A stretch of DNA of 38,963 bases from Acidovorax sp. (GCF_022763525.1 NZ_JALEGG010000056.1:1-38963), one strand, 5' to 3'; shown: positions 25,886-34,562, numbered from the stretch's first letter. Notes: generated from the sequence alone by a model not told the origin. Made by a program: numbers and translations.

Positions 25886-26602
25886 TCAGTAGCGCGGGCC
25901 GCCCGGGCCGGCAGCATTCCCGGCGCTAGCCGCCGAGGCGGCCGGCGTCACCGCTGGCACCCGCTGCGCATCCCATAGCTTGCGCAGCTGCGCCAGCTCG
26001 GTATCGAACCGCGCGTGCACGCGGCGCTTTTCCTGGTCCTGCCCGGCAATGAAGCGCTGCTGTTCGGCCAGGCTGTCGTCCACTTCGCCGATCTTGCGGC
26101 GCAGGGTCATCGGCGCCTTGTTGGGGTCCTTCTTGTAGAACTCCATCTCCACGTCCAGCTTCTTGCGCTCCGCCTTCAGTTCGGTGATGCGCTTTTCCGC
26201 CGTGGCCGTGACGTCGTCCACCAGCTGGATCGCGGCGGCGCGCTCCACGTCGTGGGCAGCCTTGTTGGGGTAGCGGGCCACCAGCACACGCTCGCGGCGG
26301 CGCTCCTCCACAATGCGGGCCTGTTCCTCGACCTCCTTGCGCTTCTGGGCCTCCAGGGCGGCACGCTCCAGCTCCGTGAGCGACGGGCCGATCTGGCGGC
26401 GCGTCATGCCCGAAGGGCTGAGCTCACGCTGCTCGCGGTCCAGGCATTCGGGAATGGGGCGGTCGGCGGTGAGTCGCCGACCATTGCGGTCCACGCAGGT
26501 GTAGATCCCGCCCACCGGGCCCTGCTGCTGCTGTGCCAAGGCCAAGTCTGCGCCCCAGGAAAGCAGCACCACACCACCCATGAACCACGCGGACTTGCTC
26601 AA
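25886..26602 (-). CDS. DUF4124 domain-containing exported protein
   Basis: A 238-residue predicted periplasmic protein. The signal peptide is SKSAWFMGGVVLLSWGADLALA. The mature N-terminus IYTCVDRNGRRLTADRPIPEC is a DUF4124 domain with its two cysteines. A long charged helical region (EKRITELKAERKKLDVEMEF and neighbours) and an Ala/Pro/Gly tail follow. Its function is unknown. A TTG start at 26602 is preferred because AAGGG precedes it and it gives the signal a positive charge. The first ATG, at 26581, would have neither. The chosen start lies six bases after the pyrE stop, so translational coupling is likely. Confidence 0.75.
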   Translation of the reverse strand: MSKSAWFMGGVVLLSWGADLALAQQQQGPVGGIYTCVDRNGRRLTADRPIPECLDREQRELSPSGMTRRQIGPSLTELERAALEAQKRKEVEEQARIVEERRRERVLVARYPNKAAHDVERAAAIQLVDDVTATAEKRITELKAERKKLDVEMEFYKKDPNKAPMTLRRKIGEVDDSLAEQQRFIAGQDQEKRRVHARFDTELAQLRKLWDAQRVPAVTPAASAASAGNAAGPGGPRY

Positions 26603-26607
26603 ACCAT

Positions 26608-27306
26608 CTACCCTTCGTTGACGCCATACCGCTGGCGGTAGGCCAGCACCTTTTCGTGATGCGAGCGCATCTCCTCTTCCCCGTTTTGCGAGAGATACAG
26701 CAATAAGTCTGCCAGCCGGGCGATGGCGCACACCTGCATGCCCAGCTGCTGGCGCACGTACTGCACCGCGCTGTGATCCACGTCCTGCCCATTCTCGATG
26801 GCTTTTTCCTGGCGGTCCAGCGCGATGGCCACGGCGTGGGGCGTGGCGCCAGCGGCCCGGATGATGGCGATGGATTCCCGCGCGGCGGTGCCCGCGGACA
26901 TGACGTCGTCCACGATCAGCACCCGGCCCTTGAGGGGCGCGCCCACCAGGGTGCCGCCCTCGCCGTGGTCCTTGGCTTCCTTGCGGTTGTAGGCAAAGGG
27001 CACATTGCGCCCCAGGCGCGCCAGCTCCACCGCCACGGTGGCGGCCAGCGGAATGCCCTTGTAGGCCGGGCCGAACACCATGTCGAATTCGATGCCGCTG
27101 GCGAGGAGGGCTTTTGCATAGAATTCCGCCAGCCGGCCCAACTTGCGACCATCGTCAAACAGCCCGGCGTTGAAAAAATACGGACTCAGGCGCCCGGCCT
27201 TGGTCTTGAATTCACCAAAGCGCAACACGCCGGATTCGACGGCAAAACGTACGAAATCCTGCGCCAGCTGGCCCTGCTCGGGGGTTTGCGCGCCAACATC
27301 CACCAT
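26608..27306 (-). CDS. pyrE: orotate phosphoribosyltransferase
   Basis: A 232-residue enzyme of pyrimidine synthesis that joins orotate to PRPP to give orotidine monophosphate. The N-terminal [19 protein letters not shown] and the [11 protein letters not shown] segment bind orotate and PRPP. The PRPP-loop signature [13 protein letters not shown] is near residue 125. The flexible catalytic loop is [13 protein letters not shown]. The length is slightly above the ~215 of E. coli. AGAAGGA lies six bases before the ATG. Its start codon is only 12 bases from the divergent exonuclease III start. Confidence 0.95.
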   Translation of the reverse strand: MVDVGAQTPEQGQLAQDFVRFAVESGVLRFGEFKTKAGRLSPYFFNAGLFDDGRKLGRLAEFYAKALLASGIEFDMVFGPAYKGIPLAATVAVELARLGRNVPFAYNRKEAKDHGEGGTLVGAPLKGRVLIVDDVMSAGTAARESIAIIRAAGATPHAVAIALDRQEKAIENGQDVDHSAVQYVRQQLGMQVCAIARLADLLLYLSQNGEEEMRSHHEKVLAYRQRYGVNEG

Positions 27307-27318
27307 GGGGAATCCTTC
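27307..27318. promoter_or_regulatory. 12-base divergent start region of pyrE and xth
   Basis: These 12 bases separate the pyrE ATG (minus, 27306) from the exonuclease III TTG (plus, 27319). GGGGAA here can act as the plus-strand ribosome-binding site. The minus-strand site AGAAGGA spans the same bases and the first codons of xth. Each gene's leader or promoter must therefore lie inside the other's coding sequence. Confidence 0.7.
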
Positions 27319-28122
27319 TTGTTCAAGTTAACCAGCCTCAATCTCAATGGCATTCGCTCGGCCACGGCCAAGGGCGTGGAAAGCTGGATGGTCACCACGC
27401 GGCCGGATTGTATTTGCGTGCAGGAAGTCAAGGCGCAGGCGGCGGACGTGGCCAACCGCTTCGAGCGCATGGCGGGCCTGCAGGGCCACTTTCACTTTGC
27501 CCAGAAAAAGGGCTACTCGGGAGTGGGCATCTACACGCGGCATGAGCCCTCCGATGTAGTCATTGGCTATGGATCTGCAGAGTTTGATAGCGAAGGACGA
27601 TACGTGGAGCTGCGCTTTGACACCCCGGCACGCAAGCTCTCGATCATCAGCGCCTACTTTCCAAGCGGTTCTTCGGGCGAAGAACGCCAGCTGGCGAAGT
27701 TCCGCTTCCTGGCCGAGTTCCATCCGCACCTCATGCGCCTGAAGGCCGAGCGCGATTTCATCCTGTGCGGCGACATCAACATTGCGCACCAGCAAATCGA
27801 CCTTAAAAACTGGCGCAGCAACCAGAAGAACAGTGGTTTTTTACCCGAAGAACGCGCCTGGATGACAAAGTTGTTGCACACAACTGAAGAAGGCGGCGGC
27901 ATCATAGACGTTTACCGTCAGTTACAACCTACCGCGACCGACACCGCCTACACCTGGTGGAGCAACCGCGGGCAGGCCTATGCCAACAACGTGGGTTGGC
28001 GGCTGGACTACCACCTGGCCACCCCCGCGCTCGCGGCACTGGCGCGCACGGAATCCATCTACAAGGGCGAGAAGTTCTCCGACCACGCACCCATCACCGT
28101 GGAGTACGACCTGACCTTGTAG
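27319..28122 (+). CDS. xth: exodeoxyribonuclease III
   Basis: A 267-residue AP endonuclease / 3'-5' exonuclease of base-excision repair. Catalytic motifs are present: Asn in [11 protein letters not shown], the metal-binding Glu in CVQEVKAQ, Asp/Asn in [15 protein letters not shown], Asp in [12 protein letters not shown] and His in [13 protein letters not shown]. The protein starts [10 protein letters not shown], so TTG at 27319 (read as Met) is the start; no ATG would keep the first motif. The open frame extends far upstream only as a shadow of pyrE. The gene ends 18 bases before the GspE-like gene, suggesting one transcript. Confidence 0.9.
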   Translation: MFKLTSLNLNGIRSATAKGVESWMVTTRPDCICVQEVKAQAADVANRFERMAGLQGHFHFAQKKGYSGVGIYTRHEPSDVVIGYGSAEFDSEGRYVELRFDTPARKLSIISAYFPSGSSGEERQLAKFRFLAEFHPHLMRLKAERDFILCGDINIAHQQIDLKNWRSNQKNSGFLPEERAWMTKLLHTTEEGGGIIDVYRQLQPTATDTAYTWWSNRGQAYANNVGWRLDYHLATPALAALARTESIYKGEKFSDHAPITVEYDLTL

Positions 28123-28140
28123 CCACGTTTTTGATTGTTC

Positions 28141-30060
28141 ATGACCGACGCTGCAGCCACCTCTTTCCCCACCCCGCCCGCGCCCAGCGTCCGGCCCATC
28201 AATGCAGATTCCCTGTGGAAGGCGCTGTCCACGCCCCACCCGACCGTGGGCAGGGCCCGTCACCTGGGGGAGGCACTCATCCAGGCAGGCTTGCTGTCTC
28301 CCTCGGCACTGGAAGCCGGTCTTCGCACGCAGCGCGAGGAGCGCAATGACGGGCTGCACCGCCTGATCGGGCAAATCCTGGTGGAAGGCGGCGCGCTGAC
28401 GCAAGAGCAGCTGCGCCAGGTGATCGCCACGTGGCTGGGCGAGTACACCGTGCACCCGGGAGACATCGCGCCCGAATCGGCCGCCCTGGCCCTCGTGCCC
28501 CGCGCGGTGGCAGAGCGCGAATCCGTGCTCCCCTTGATGGCCCGCGACGATGCGCTGGTGGTGCTGATGGCCGATCCTTCCGACCGCGTGCTGCTCGACG
28601 AGTTGCGCTTCCTCACGCAGCGCCGGGTCATTGCGCTGCAGGCCGCGCCGGGCTCGCTGATGCCGGCCATCCACCGCGCCTACCGTCCGCCAACGCCAGC
28701 GGGCGGGGCGTCCGCGCCGCCATCGGCCGGGCGCGCCACGGCCCGCGAACTGGCGGCCAACCTGGGAAGCGCTGCGCCTGAAGGCGACGCAGAACAGGCC
28801 GACGTGATCAGCGAATCGGACAACACGCTGGTGCGGCTCATCAACTCGGTGATCGACGAGGCCATCCACCACCGCGCTTCCGACATCCACATCGAAACCG
28901 AACCCGCCCCGCGCAACGTGCGCGTGCGCTTGCGCATCGATGGCGACCTCACCCCCTACCTGGAGCTGCCCGCGCGCTACCGCTTTGCGATGGTCGCACG
29001 CATCAAGATCATGGCGGGCATGGACATTTCCGAGCACCGCAAGCCCCAGGACGGCAAGATCGACTTTGCCCGTTTTGGCGGCCCCCCGGTGGAGTTGCGC
29101 GTGGTCACGGTGCCCACCTCGCATGGGCTGGAGGACGTGGTGCTGCGCCTGCTGGCGGGCGCCAAGCCACTGCCGCTGGAGAACATCGGCCTGAGCCAGC
29201 CCAATCTGCAGGCCCTGCGCCGCGTGGTGCAAATGAGCTATGGCCTCGTGCTGGTGTGCGGCCCCACGGGTTGCGGCAAGACGACCACGCTGCACTCGGT
29301 GGTGCGCGACATCAACACCGCGGGCCGCAAGATCTGGACGGCCGAGGACCCCATCGAGATCACGCAGGAGGGATTGCGCCAGGTGCAGGTGAACCCGCGC
29401 ATCGGCTGGACCTTTGCCGCCGCGATGCGCACATTCCTGCGCGCCGACCCCGACGTGATCATGATCGGCGAGATGCGCGACGAGGAGACCGCGCGCATCG
29501 CCATCGAGGCCTCGCTCACCGGGCACCTGGTCCTGTCCACCCTGCACACCAACTCCGCGCCCGAGAGCATTGCGCGGCTGCTCGAGATCGGCCTGGATCC
29601 GTTCAACTTCTCCGATTCGCTGCTGGCGATCCTGGCGCAGCGGCTGGTGCGCCGCCTGTGCACGGCCTGCCGCGAGCCGCGCGTGGCCGACGACGAGACG
29701 CTGCAGGGCCTGGCCTCGCAGTACCTGGACAGCGGCACCGTCAACACGCCCGAAGCGCGCCAGGCCCAGGTGGCAAGCTGGCGCAAGGACTACGGCGGCG
29801 CGCAGGGCGAGCTGCGCCTGTGGCGCCATGTGGGCTGCACCCACTGCGACGGCCACGGATACCACGGGCGGCTGGGCATCCACGAACTCATGCTGAGCGA
29901 CGACACCATCCGCCAGCACATCCGCCGCCGGGCACCGGCCTCGGACATTCGCCACTCGGCGCTGACGGCCGGCATGCGCACACTGCGGCAGGACGGCATC
30001 GAGAAGGTGCTGCAAGGGCTGACCGACATGGCCGAAGTGGTGGCGGCGACCAACCTGTGA
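28141..30060 (+). CDS. GspE/PilB family secretion ATPase, isolated
   Basis: A 639-residue ATPase of the type II secretion / type IV pilus assembly family. The N-terminal MshEN-like domain (HLGEALIQAGLLSPSALEAGL, IGQILVEGGALTQEQLRQVI) spans about residues 40-190. An Ala/Pro linker follows. In the ATPase domain are SDIHIETEPAPRNVRVRLRIDG, Walker A GPTGCGKTTT (about 374-383), the Asp box AEDPIEIT, Walker B VIMIGEMRDEETA and HTNSAPE. The zinc tetracysteine is CTAC (about 506) and CTHC (about 565). No pilin, GspF, secretin or prepilin peptidase gene is nearby, so the partner machine must be encoded elsewhere. It follows xth by 18 bases. Confidence 0.9.
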   Translation: MTDAAATSFPTPPAPSVRPINADSLWKALSTPHPTVGRARHLGEALIQAGLLSPSALEAGLRTQREERNDGLHRLIGQILVEGGALTQEQLRQVIATWLGEYTVHPGDIAPESAALALVPRAVAERESVLPLMARDDALVVLMADPSDRVLLDELRFLTQRRVIALQAAPGSLMPAIHRAYRPPTPAGGASAPPSAGRATARELAANLGSAAPEGDAEQADVISESDNTLVRLINSVIDEAIHHRASDIHIETEPAPRNVRVRLRIDGDLTPYLELPARYRFAMVARIKIMAGMDISEHRKPQDGKIDFARFGGPPVELRVVTVPTSHGLEDVVLRLLAGAKPLPLENIGLSQPNLQALRRVVQMSYGLVLVCGPTGCGKTTTLHSVVRDINTAGRKIWTAEDPIEITQEGLRQVQVNPRIGWTFAAAMRTFLRADPDVIMIGEMRDEETARIAIEASLTGHLVLSTLHTNSAPESIARLLEIGLDPFNFSDSLLAILAQRLVRRLCTACREPRVADDETLQGLASQYLDSGTVNTPEARQAQVASWRKDYGGAQGELRLWRHVGCTHCDGHGYHGRLGIHELMLSDDTIRQHIRRRAPASDIRHSALTAGMRTLRQDGIEKVLQGLTDMAEVVAATNL

Positions 30061-30093
30061 GGCGGGCCCAACGCAGGTGATGCCGGCCGCCGA

Positions 30094-30152
30094 TTTTTAG
30101 CCAAATCGGGTTTTAGCGCTTATCTGACAAGCGCTAGCAGCTATCAATAAAT
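30094..30152. repeat. dispersed AGCGCTTG palindrome family, copy 5
   Basis: GTTTTAGCGCTTATCTG and ACAAGCGCTAGCAGCT pair as a palindrome, flanked by GCCAAATCG and ATCAATAAATG. It lies in the convergent gap between the GspE-like gene and the NTF2-like gene. Bases 30153-30203 hold nothing recognised. Confidence 0.82.
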
Positions 30153-30203
30153 GAGTTCTTCCAAAAAGAGGAAACTGCCCACCGGCTTGCGCGCACCGCC
30201 GCC

Positions 30204-30581
30204 TCAGCGATCCAATTCGTAGTGAAACACCTTGGCAATGATCTGCCAGCGCCCGTCCACATGGATCAGGGTCAGCAGGTCGGTGAAGTGTTTGGGCAGG
30301 ATGACGCATTCCACCTTGGCCAGGGCCGTCACCGGCCCGGCAAACTCGATGGATAGGATGCGCTCCTGCACCGTTTCGCCCCGGCTGGCGGGTGAGGGGC
30401 GCTGGTCCACGATGGGGAAATATTCCTCCATTCGCAGGATCACCGCAGGCTCGGCCGTGGCGCAGGCATAGACCGCCTGCGGGTGGAACACGCGGCGCAG
30501 GCGCTGTGTATCGCTGTGGCACAGGCCGTCGAAATATTCCTGCAGCGCGGCGGCGACTGCGTCGAAGCGCGGGTCACTCAT
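30204..30581 (-). CDS. NTF2-like (putative lumazine-binding/SnoaL-type) protein
   Basis: A 125-residue cone-shaped-fold protein. Features are the N-terminal helix VAAALQEYFDGLCHSD, RLRRVFHPQAV, and the C-terminal strand pair FTDLLTLIHVDGRWQIIAKVF, the usual ending of this superfamily. Members are enzymes or ligand-binding proteins and no specific activity can be assigned. Its ATG overlaps the tautomerase stop by four bases, so the two are coupled. It is the last gene of a three-gene unit with a glutathione transferase. Confidence 0.82.
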   Translation of the reverse strand: MSDPRFDAVAAALQEYFDGLCHSDTQRLRRVFHPQAVYACATAEPAVILRMEEYFPIVDQRPSPASRGETVQERILSIEFAGPVTALAKVECVILPKHFTDLLTLIHVDGRWQIIAKVFHYELDR

Positions 30582-30805
30582 GGCGCGCTCCCGTCGGCGG
30601 CGGCGCGAGCGCGCTGGCGGCGCGCGGTGACCGTCTCGCCGGCCACGCCCCAGTTGTCGGTATCGACCTCGTCGATCACGACAAAGGTGGTGGCGGGCTC
30701 CTTGTTCAGAACGCGCACCAGCAAATCGGTGGCGCCTTGGATCAGCGCCGCTTTTTGCGCACCTGTGACACCTTCACGGGTCACTTTGATGTTGATGTAA
30801 GGCAT
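30578..30805 (-). CDS. 4-oxalocrotonate tautomerase family protein
   Basis: A 75-residue protein. After Met removal the N-terminal Pro of PYINIKVTREGVT would be the catalytic base. KAALIQGATDLLVRVLNKEP and TTFVVIDEVDTDNWGVAGE match the small tautomerases that interconvert keto and enol acids in aromatic or amine catabolism. Length is slightly above the 62-residue archetype owing to a basic tail (TARRQRARAAADG). It lies 30 bases after the glutathione transferase stop, in the same unit. The true substrate is unknown. Confidence 0.88.
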   Translation of the reverse strand: MPYINIKVTREGVTGAQKAALIQGATDLLVRVLNKEPATTFVVIDEVDTDNWGVAGETVTARRQRARAAADGSAP

Positions 30806-30835
30806 GGCTATTCCTTGGGATGAAGCAATGGCCTC

Positions 30836-31444
30836 TCAGCCCAGCAACCCTTCGGCCCGCATCGCGGCCTGCACGGCAGGGCGTGCGGCCACACGGCGCA
30901 GGAAAGCCTGCAGATGGGCCAGGTCGCTGATATCCAGCTTTACGAACTTGGCCCAGCCCAGCACCACAAAAAGGTAGGCATCGGCCGCCGTGAAGTGCTC
31001 GCCCGTCAGGTAGGGGCCGTGCTGCAGCTGCGCGTCCAGCCAGTCCATCTTCTTGCGCAGCAGAGCGGCCAGCGTGGCCTTGGCGTTGTCGTCCAGCCCG
31101 GCGTGGAACAAGGGCGTGAAGGACTTGTGCAGCTCGGTGCTCACGTAGTTCTGCCACTCCATCACCCGGTAGCGCGCCAGCGTACCGGCTGCGGGCATGA
31201 GCTGCGTGGCCTGGGCTTGGTCGGCGATGTACTGCGCAATGACCGGGCCTTCGGTGAGGCGGGAGCCGTCCGCCAGCTCCAGCACGGGCACCTGGCCTTT
31301 GGGGTTGATGGCATAAAAATCGCGCCCGTCTGCCGTGCGGTGGCGCTCGGTATCGACCTTCTCCAATTCGAAAGTGAGGCCACATTCGCGCAACAGGATG
31401 TGGGGCGATAGGGAGCAGGCGGCGGGAGAAAAGTACAGCTTCAT
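30836..31444 (-). CDS. gstA: glutathione S-transferase (GstA type)
   Basis: A 202-residue beta-class glutathione transferase that conjugates or thiolates electrophiles. The N-terminal thioredoxin-like domain starts MKLYFSPAACSLSPHILLRE, with the Cys of AACSLSPH typical of the class. NPKGQVPVLEL and LTEGPVIAQYIAD form the glutathione site. The helical domain includes WQNYVSTELHKSFTPLF and FTAADAYLFVVLGW. Similarity to E. coli GstA is evident by eye. It is the first gene of a three-gene unit and is divergent from a LysR regulator, which probably controls it. Confidence 0.9.
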   Translation of the reverse strand: MKLYFSPAACSLSPHILLRECGLTFELEKVDTERHRTADGRDFYAINPKGQVPVLELADGSRLTEGPVIAQYIADQAQATQLMPAAGTLARYRVMEWQNYVSTELHKSFTPLFHAGLDDNAKATLAALLRKKMDWLDAQLQHGPYLTGEHFTAADAYLFVVLGWAKFVKLDISDLAHLQAFLRRVAARPAVQAAMRAEGLLG

Positions 31445-31524
31445 GGGTTTGCCTCTGGGGCGTGGTGGAAAGATGAAGCGATGGTATTGATGCCGCCAAC
31501 AGCAATAAACTAGACGCCAGGAAT

Positions 31525-31541
31525 TTCACTGATTACATGAA
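31525..31541. promoter_or_regulatory. dyad in the gstA/lysR divergent region
   Basis: TTCACTGATTACATGAA has TTCA/TGAA ends around a nine-base centre, 15 bases before the regulator ATG. LysR regulators commonly bind an interrupted dyad near the divergent start. This is a candidate operator, inferred from position and symmetry only. Confidence 0.4.
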
Positions 31542-31555
31542 GTAATAAACAGAAC

Positions 31556-32473
31556 ATGGCCCGCCAATTTGACGACCTGAAGCTGGGCAGTATTGAATTG
31601 TTCTGCCTGACCGCACAGTGGCAAAGCTTCACGGCCGCCGCCCAGGCGGCCGGGCTGACGGCGGCGGCGGTGAGCCGATCGGTGGCGCGCATGGAGGCGC
31701 GCCTGGGCGTGCGGCTGTTCCAGCGCACCACGCGCCAAGTGCGGCTGACCGAAGCAGGCAAGCGCTACTACGAGCAATGCCGTCAGGCACTGGGCCAGCT
31801 GGCCGAGGCAGAACGCGAGCTGTCGGGCCAGCAGCAAAGCCCGGCAGGCCTCGTTCGCTTCAGCCTGCCCACCTCCTACGGGCACTGCCGCATCCTGCCC
31901 CTGCTGCCCGCATTTGCGCAGGCCTACCCCGACGTGGAGCTGGAGCTGCAATTGAGCAACCGCAACGTGGACTTCACCGAAGAAGGCTTTGACCTGGCCG
32001 TGCGCGGTCGAGCCCCTACCGACTCGGGGCTGGTGGCGCGCAAGCTGGAGGACGCCGCCCTGGTGGTGGTCGCCGCCCCGACTTACCTGGCGCGTTGCGG
32101 CACACCGCATGCCATCGCCGACCTGGCGGCGCACGAATGCATCCAGTTCGTGCTGCCCAGCAACGGCCAAGCGGTGCCATGGATGCTGCGCGACGCCGCC
32201 GGGCGCGATGTGGAGGTGCCCACCCAAGGCCACCTGCGCTGCGCCGACGACATCCTGGGTCCCGTGACCCTGGCGCGTGCAGGCGCAGGGCTGCTGCAGA
32301 CCTACCGTTTCATTGTGGAAGCCGATCTGCACAGCGGCGCCTTGCAGGAGGTGCTGCCCGCTCATGCCGGTGCCTCCCGCCCGTTTTCGCTGCTGTACCC
32401 CGCCAACCGGCACATGCCGCTTCGCGTGCGCGTGCTGGTGGATTTCATCGTCGATCGGCTGGCACGGGCTTGA
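31556..32473 (+). CDS. LysR family transcriptional regulator
   Basis: A 305-residue regulator. The N-terminal winged helix-turn-helix (SIELFCLTAQWQSFTAAAQA to SRSVARMEARLGVRLFQRT, about residues 12-60) is followed by TRQVRLTEAGKRYYEQCRQ. A periplasmic-binding-like effector domain covers about 90-295 (GLVRFSLPTSYGHCRILPLL, DLAVRGRAPTDSGLVARKL). It is divergent from the gstA unit with 111 bases between starts, so autoregulation and control of gstA, the tautomerase and the NTF2-like gene are likely. The inducer is unknown. Confidence 0.92.
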   Translation: MARQFDDLKLGSIELFCLTAQWQSFTAAAQAAGLTAAAVSRSVARMEARLGVRLFQRTTRQVRLTEAGKRYYEQCRQALGQLAEAERELSGQQQSPAGLVRFSLPTSYGHCRILPLLPAFAQAYPDVELELQLSNRNVDFTEEGFDLAVRGRAPTDSGLVARKLEDAALVVVAAPTYLARCGTPHAIADLAAHECIQFVLPSNGQAVPWMLRDAAGRDVEVPTQGHLRCADDILGPVTLARAGAGLLQTYRFIVEADLHSGALQEVLPAHAGASRPFSLLYPANRHMPLRVRVLVDFIVDRLARA

Positions 32474-32532
32474 GCCTCTCCCGGCCGCCGGGCGCCACGG
32501 CCTGCAAAATACACACCACCACCTCACCCACC

Positions 32533-33171
32533 ATGCTCCACTACCTCACCATCCCCGTCACCGCCTTCCAGCAAAACTGTTCCATCGTCTGGTGCGACGC
32601 CACGCGGCAAGCCGCCGTGATCGACCCCGGCGGTGACCTGGAGGTGCTGCTGGCCGAGATCGAGCGCCTGGGCCTCACGCTTTCGCAGATCTGGCTCACC
32701 CACGCCCACATCGACCACGCAGGCGGCACGGGCGAGCTGGCCGCGCGGCTGGCCCTGCCCATCGTGGGGCCGCACCCTGGGGACCAGTTCTGGATTGACG
32801 GGCTGCCGCAGCAAAGCGCGATGTTCGGGTTTCCGCCCGCGCAGCACTTCACACCCACGCGCTGGCTGCACGATGGCGACACGGTGCAGATCGGTCACGA
32901 AACCTTGAACGTGCGGCATTGCCCGGGCCACACGCCCGGCCATGTGGTGTTCCACGCGCCGCAGATCGACCGGGCCTTTGTGGGCGATGTGCTGTTTGCC
33001 GGCAGCATCGGGCGCACGGATTTCCCGCAGGGCAACCACCAGCAACTCATCAACAGCATCACAGAGCGGCTGTGGCCGATGGGGGATCAGACGGTGTTCA
33101 TCCCCGGCCACGGGCCGGAGAGCACTTTCGGGCGCGAGCGCAAAAGCAACCCGTATGTGGGCGGCACCTGA
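32533..33171 (+). CDS. MBL-fold metallo-hydrolase (GloB/YcbL-like)
   Basis: A 212-residue metallo-beta-lactamase-fold hydrolase. The metal motif LTHAHIDHAGG (about residues 55-65) supplies HxHxDH. Further metal ligands are the His of HCPGHTPGHVVFH, the Asp of AFVGDVLFAGSIGRTD and the His of FIPGHGPES. The order and short length match the glyoxalase II-like YcbL group, thioester hydrolases that may act on S-lactoylglutathione. The ATG at 32533 starts the conserved MLHYLTIPVTAFQQNC (typical); the frame open upstream is a shadow of the LysR gene. The partner gene of a glyoxalase pathway is not nearby. Confidence 0.9.
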   Translation: MLHYLTIPVTAFQQNCSIVWCDATRQAAVIDPGGDLEVLLAEIERLGLTLSQIWLTHAHIDHAGGTGELAARLALPIVGPHPGDQFWIDGLPQQSAMFGFPPAQHFTPTRWLHDGDTVQIGHETLNVRHCPGHTPGHVVFHAPQIDRAFVGDVLFAGSIGRTDFPQGNHQQLINSITERLWPMGDQTVFIPGHGPESTFGRERKSNPYVGGT

Positions 33172-33330
33172 GATCCCCACCAGCTTTTGCGAGCAGCCTG
33201 GGACCGCTTGAAGGCCGGGATTGCGCAGGTCCTGCCGCCCTGTTCACGCCGTTGGCGGGCGGACAGGTTTCTAGAATGTGTCAATCTGTAATGCCTGCCC
33301 GTGCTGGCGCCTGCGCCGGGGCCTACCGCC

Positions 33331-34473
33331 ATGGAGCCTTCCGCCTCCGCGCATTCCTCCGCAGCCACCCCGGTGACTGTGGAAACGCCGACCGTGCCCC
33401 AACGGCCACGGCGCGTGCCCCGCGCCTTCGCGCTGGTGCCCCGGGGCTCCAGCCTGGCGGGCAAGGCCTACTGGGCCATGGTGCGGCGAGTGGCGCTCAC
33501 GGCGGCGGCCATCGACGCGGGCTACATCGCGCTGTTCTGGTGGCTGGGCTCATGGCCGCTCACGGTGGTCAACGCCATCAGCATCGCGATGTACCTGGGC
33601 GCGCACCAGCTCATCGCGCGGCGGCACAACAAGGCGGGGCTGCTGCTGATCTGGGCCGAGGTGATCGGCCACTCGGCGCTGGGTTCGCTGCTGATCGGAT
33701 GGAACAGCGGCTTCCACTACTACCTGCTCATGTTCATCCCGGCCATCGTGATCGCCAACACGCGTGGCATGGCCGCGCCCATGGTGCTGGCGCTGCTGGG
33801 CTACTACCTGGGCCTGCAGGCTCTGTGCGATCACCTGGGCCCCTTGGATCCGCTGCCTGCGCGGGCGGTGCAGATCGTGAACTGGGTGCACATCTGCCTG
33901 GTGTTCGCCATGTCGGCCGCGCTGTCGGCCTACTACCGGCGAACCGTGCTGCTGGCCGAAAGCCGCCTGCGCAAGCAGGCCACGCTGGATCCGCTGACGG
34001 GCCTGTCCAACCGCAGCCACTTCGAGTCGCTGACCGCGCACGCGCTGGCGCGCAGCCAGCGCGACGGCGCCCCGATGGCGCTGATGCTGTGCGACGTGGA
34101 CCATTTCAAGCGCGTGAACGACCAGCACGGCCACGCCGCGGGCGATGGGGTGCTGGTGGGCGTGGCGCAACTTCTGGCCAGCAACCTGCGCGATGGCGAT
34201 GTGTTGGCCCGCTGGGGCGGCGAAGAATTCCTGGCCCTGCTGCCCGCGAGCACCGTGGATGCGGCCTGCGCCACGGCCGAGCGCATCCGCGCCGCGGTGG
34301 AGGCCACGCCGCTGCGCCCAGCCGAGGGCAAGGAGCCGGCGTTGCACATCACGCTGTCCTTCGGCGTGACCTCTGTGGCTGGACAGGAGGATTTGCAGGC
34401 GGCCATCGCCCGCGCGGACCGTGCGCTGTACGCCAGCAAGCATGGCGGCCGCAACTGCGTGAGCAAGGGCTGA
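33331..34473 (+). CDS. membrane-bound diguanylate cyclase (GGDEF)
   Basis: A 380-residue protein predicted to make cyclic di-GMP from two GTP. About six hydrophobic segments lie between residues 50 and 205 (AAAIDAGYIALFWWLGSW, TVVNAISIAMYLGAH, LLLIWAEVIGHSALGSLLI and others) and form an integral sensor. The GGDEF domain runs from TLDPLTGLSNRSHFE to the end. The active site is GGEEF (about residue 295), and the product-inhibition I-site RDGD lies the standard five residues before it. VDHFKRVNDQHGHAAGDGVL is the metal/GTP loop. So it is likely active and feedback-inhibited. The ATG at 33331 is preferred over an in-frame GTG at 33301. Confidence 0.9.
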   Translation: MEPSASAHSSAATPVTVETPTVPQRPRRVPRAFALVPRGSSLAGKAYWAMVRRVALTAAAIDAGYIALFWWLGSWPLTVVNAISIAMYLGAHQLIARRHNKAGLLLIWAEVIGHSALGSLLIGWNSGFHYYLLMFIPAIVIANTRGMAAPMVLALLGYYLGLQALCDHLGPLDPLPARAVQIVNWVHICLVFAMSAALSAYYRRTVLLAESRLRKQATLDPLTGLSNRSHFESLTAHALARSQRDGAPMALMLCDVDHFKRVNDQHGHAAGDGVLVGVAQLLASNLRDGDVLARWGGEEFLALLPASTVDAACATAERIRAAVEATPLRPAEGKEPALHITLSFGVTSVAGQEDLQAAIARADRALYASKHGGRNCVSKG

Positions 34474-34491
34474 CACACTGCTGCGGCCATA

Positions 34492-34556
34492 GTACATAAA
34501 ACTGGCTGCAGCGCTTGTCAATCAAGCGTAATTAGCTATTATTTCAATAGCAAATG
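34492..34556. repeat. dispersed AGCGCTTG palindrome family, copy 6
   Basis: GGCTGCAGCGCTTGTCAATC and AAGCGTAATTAGCTATT make the palindrome, with ACATAAAACT and TTTCAATAGC edges. It sits in the convergent gap between the diguanylate cyclase and the M48 protease, ending six bases from the protease stop. Confidence 0.8.
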
Positions 34557-34562
34557 GCTTCA

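Noticed and set aside
27922..30015. A 697-codon minus-strand frame under the GspE-like gene
   Set aside because: It is complementary to a gene with full Walker and zinc motifs, and its composition is that of a shadow frame.
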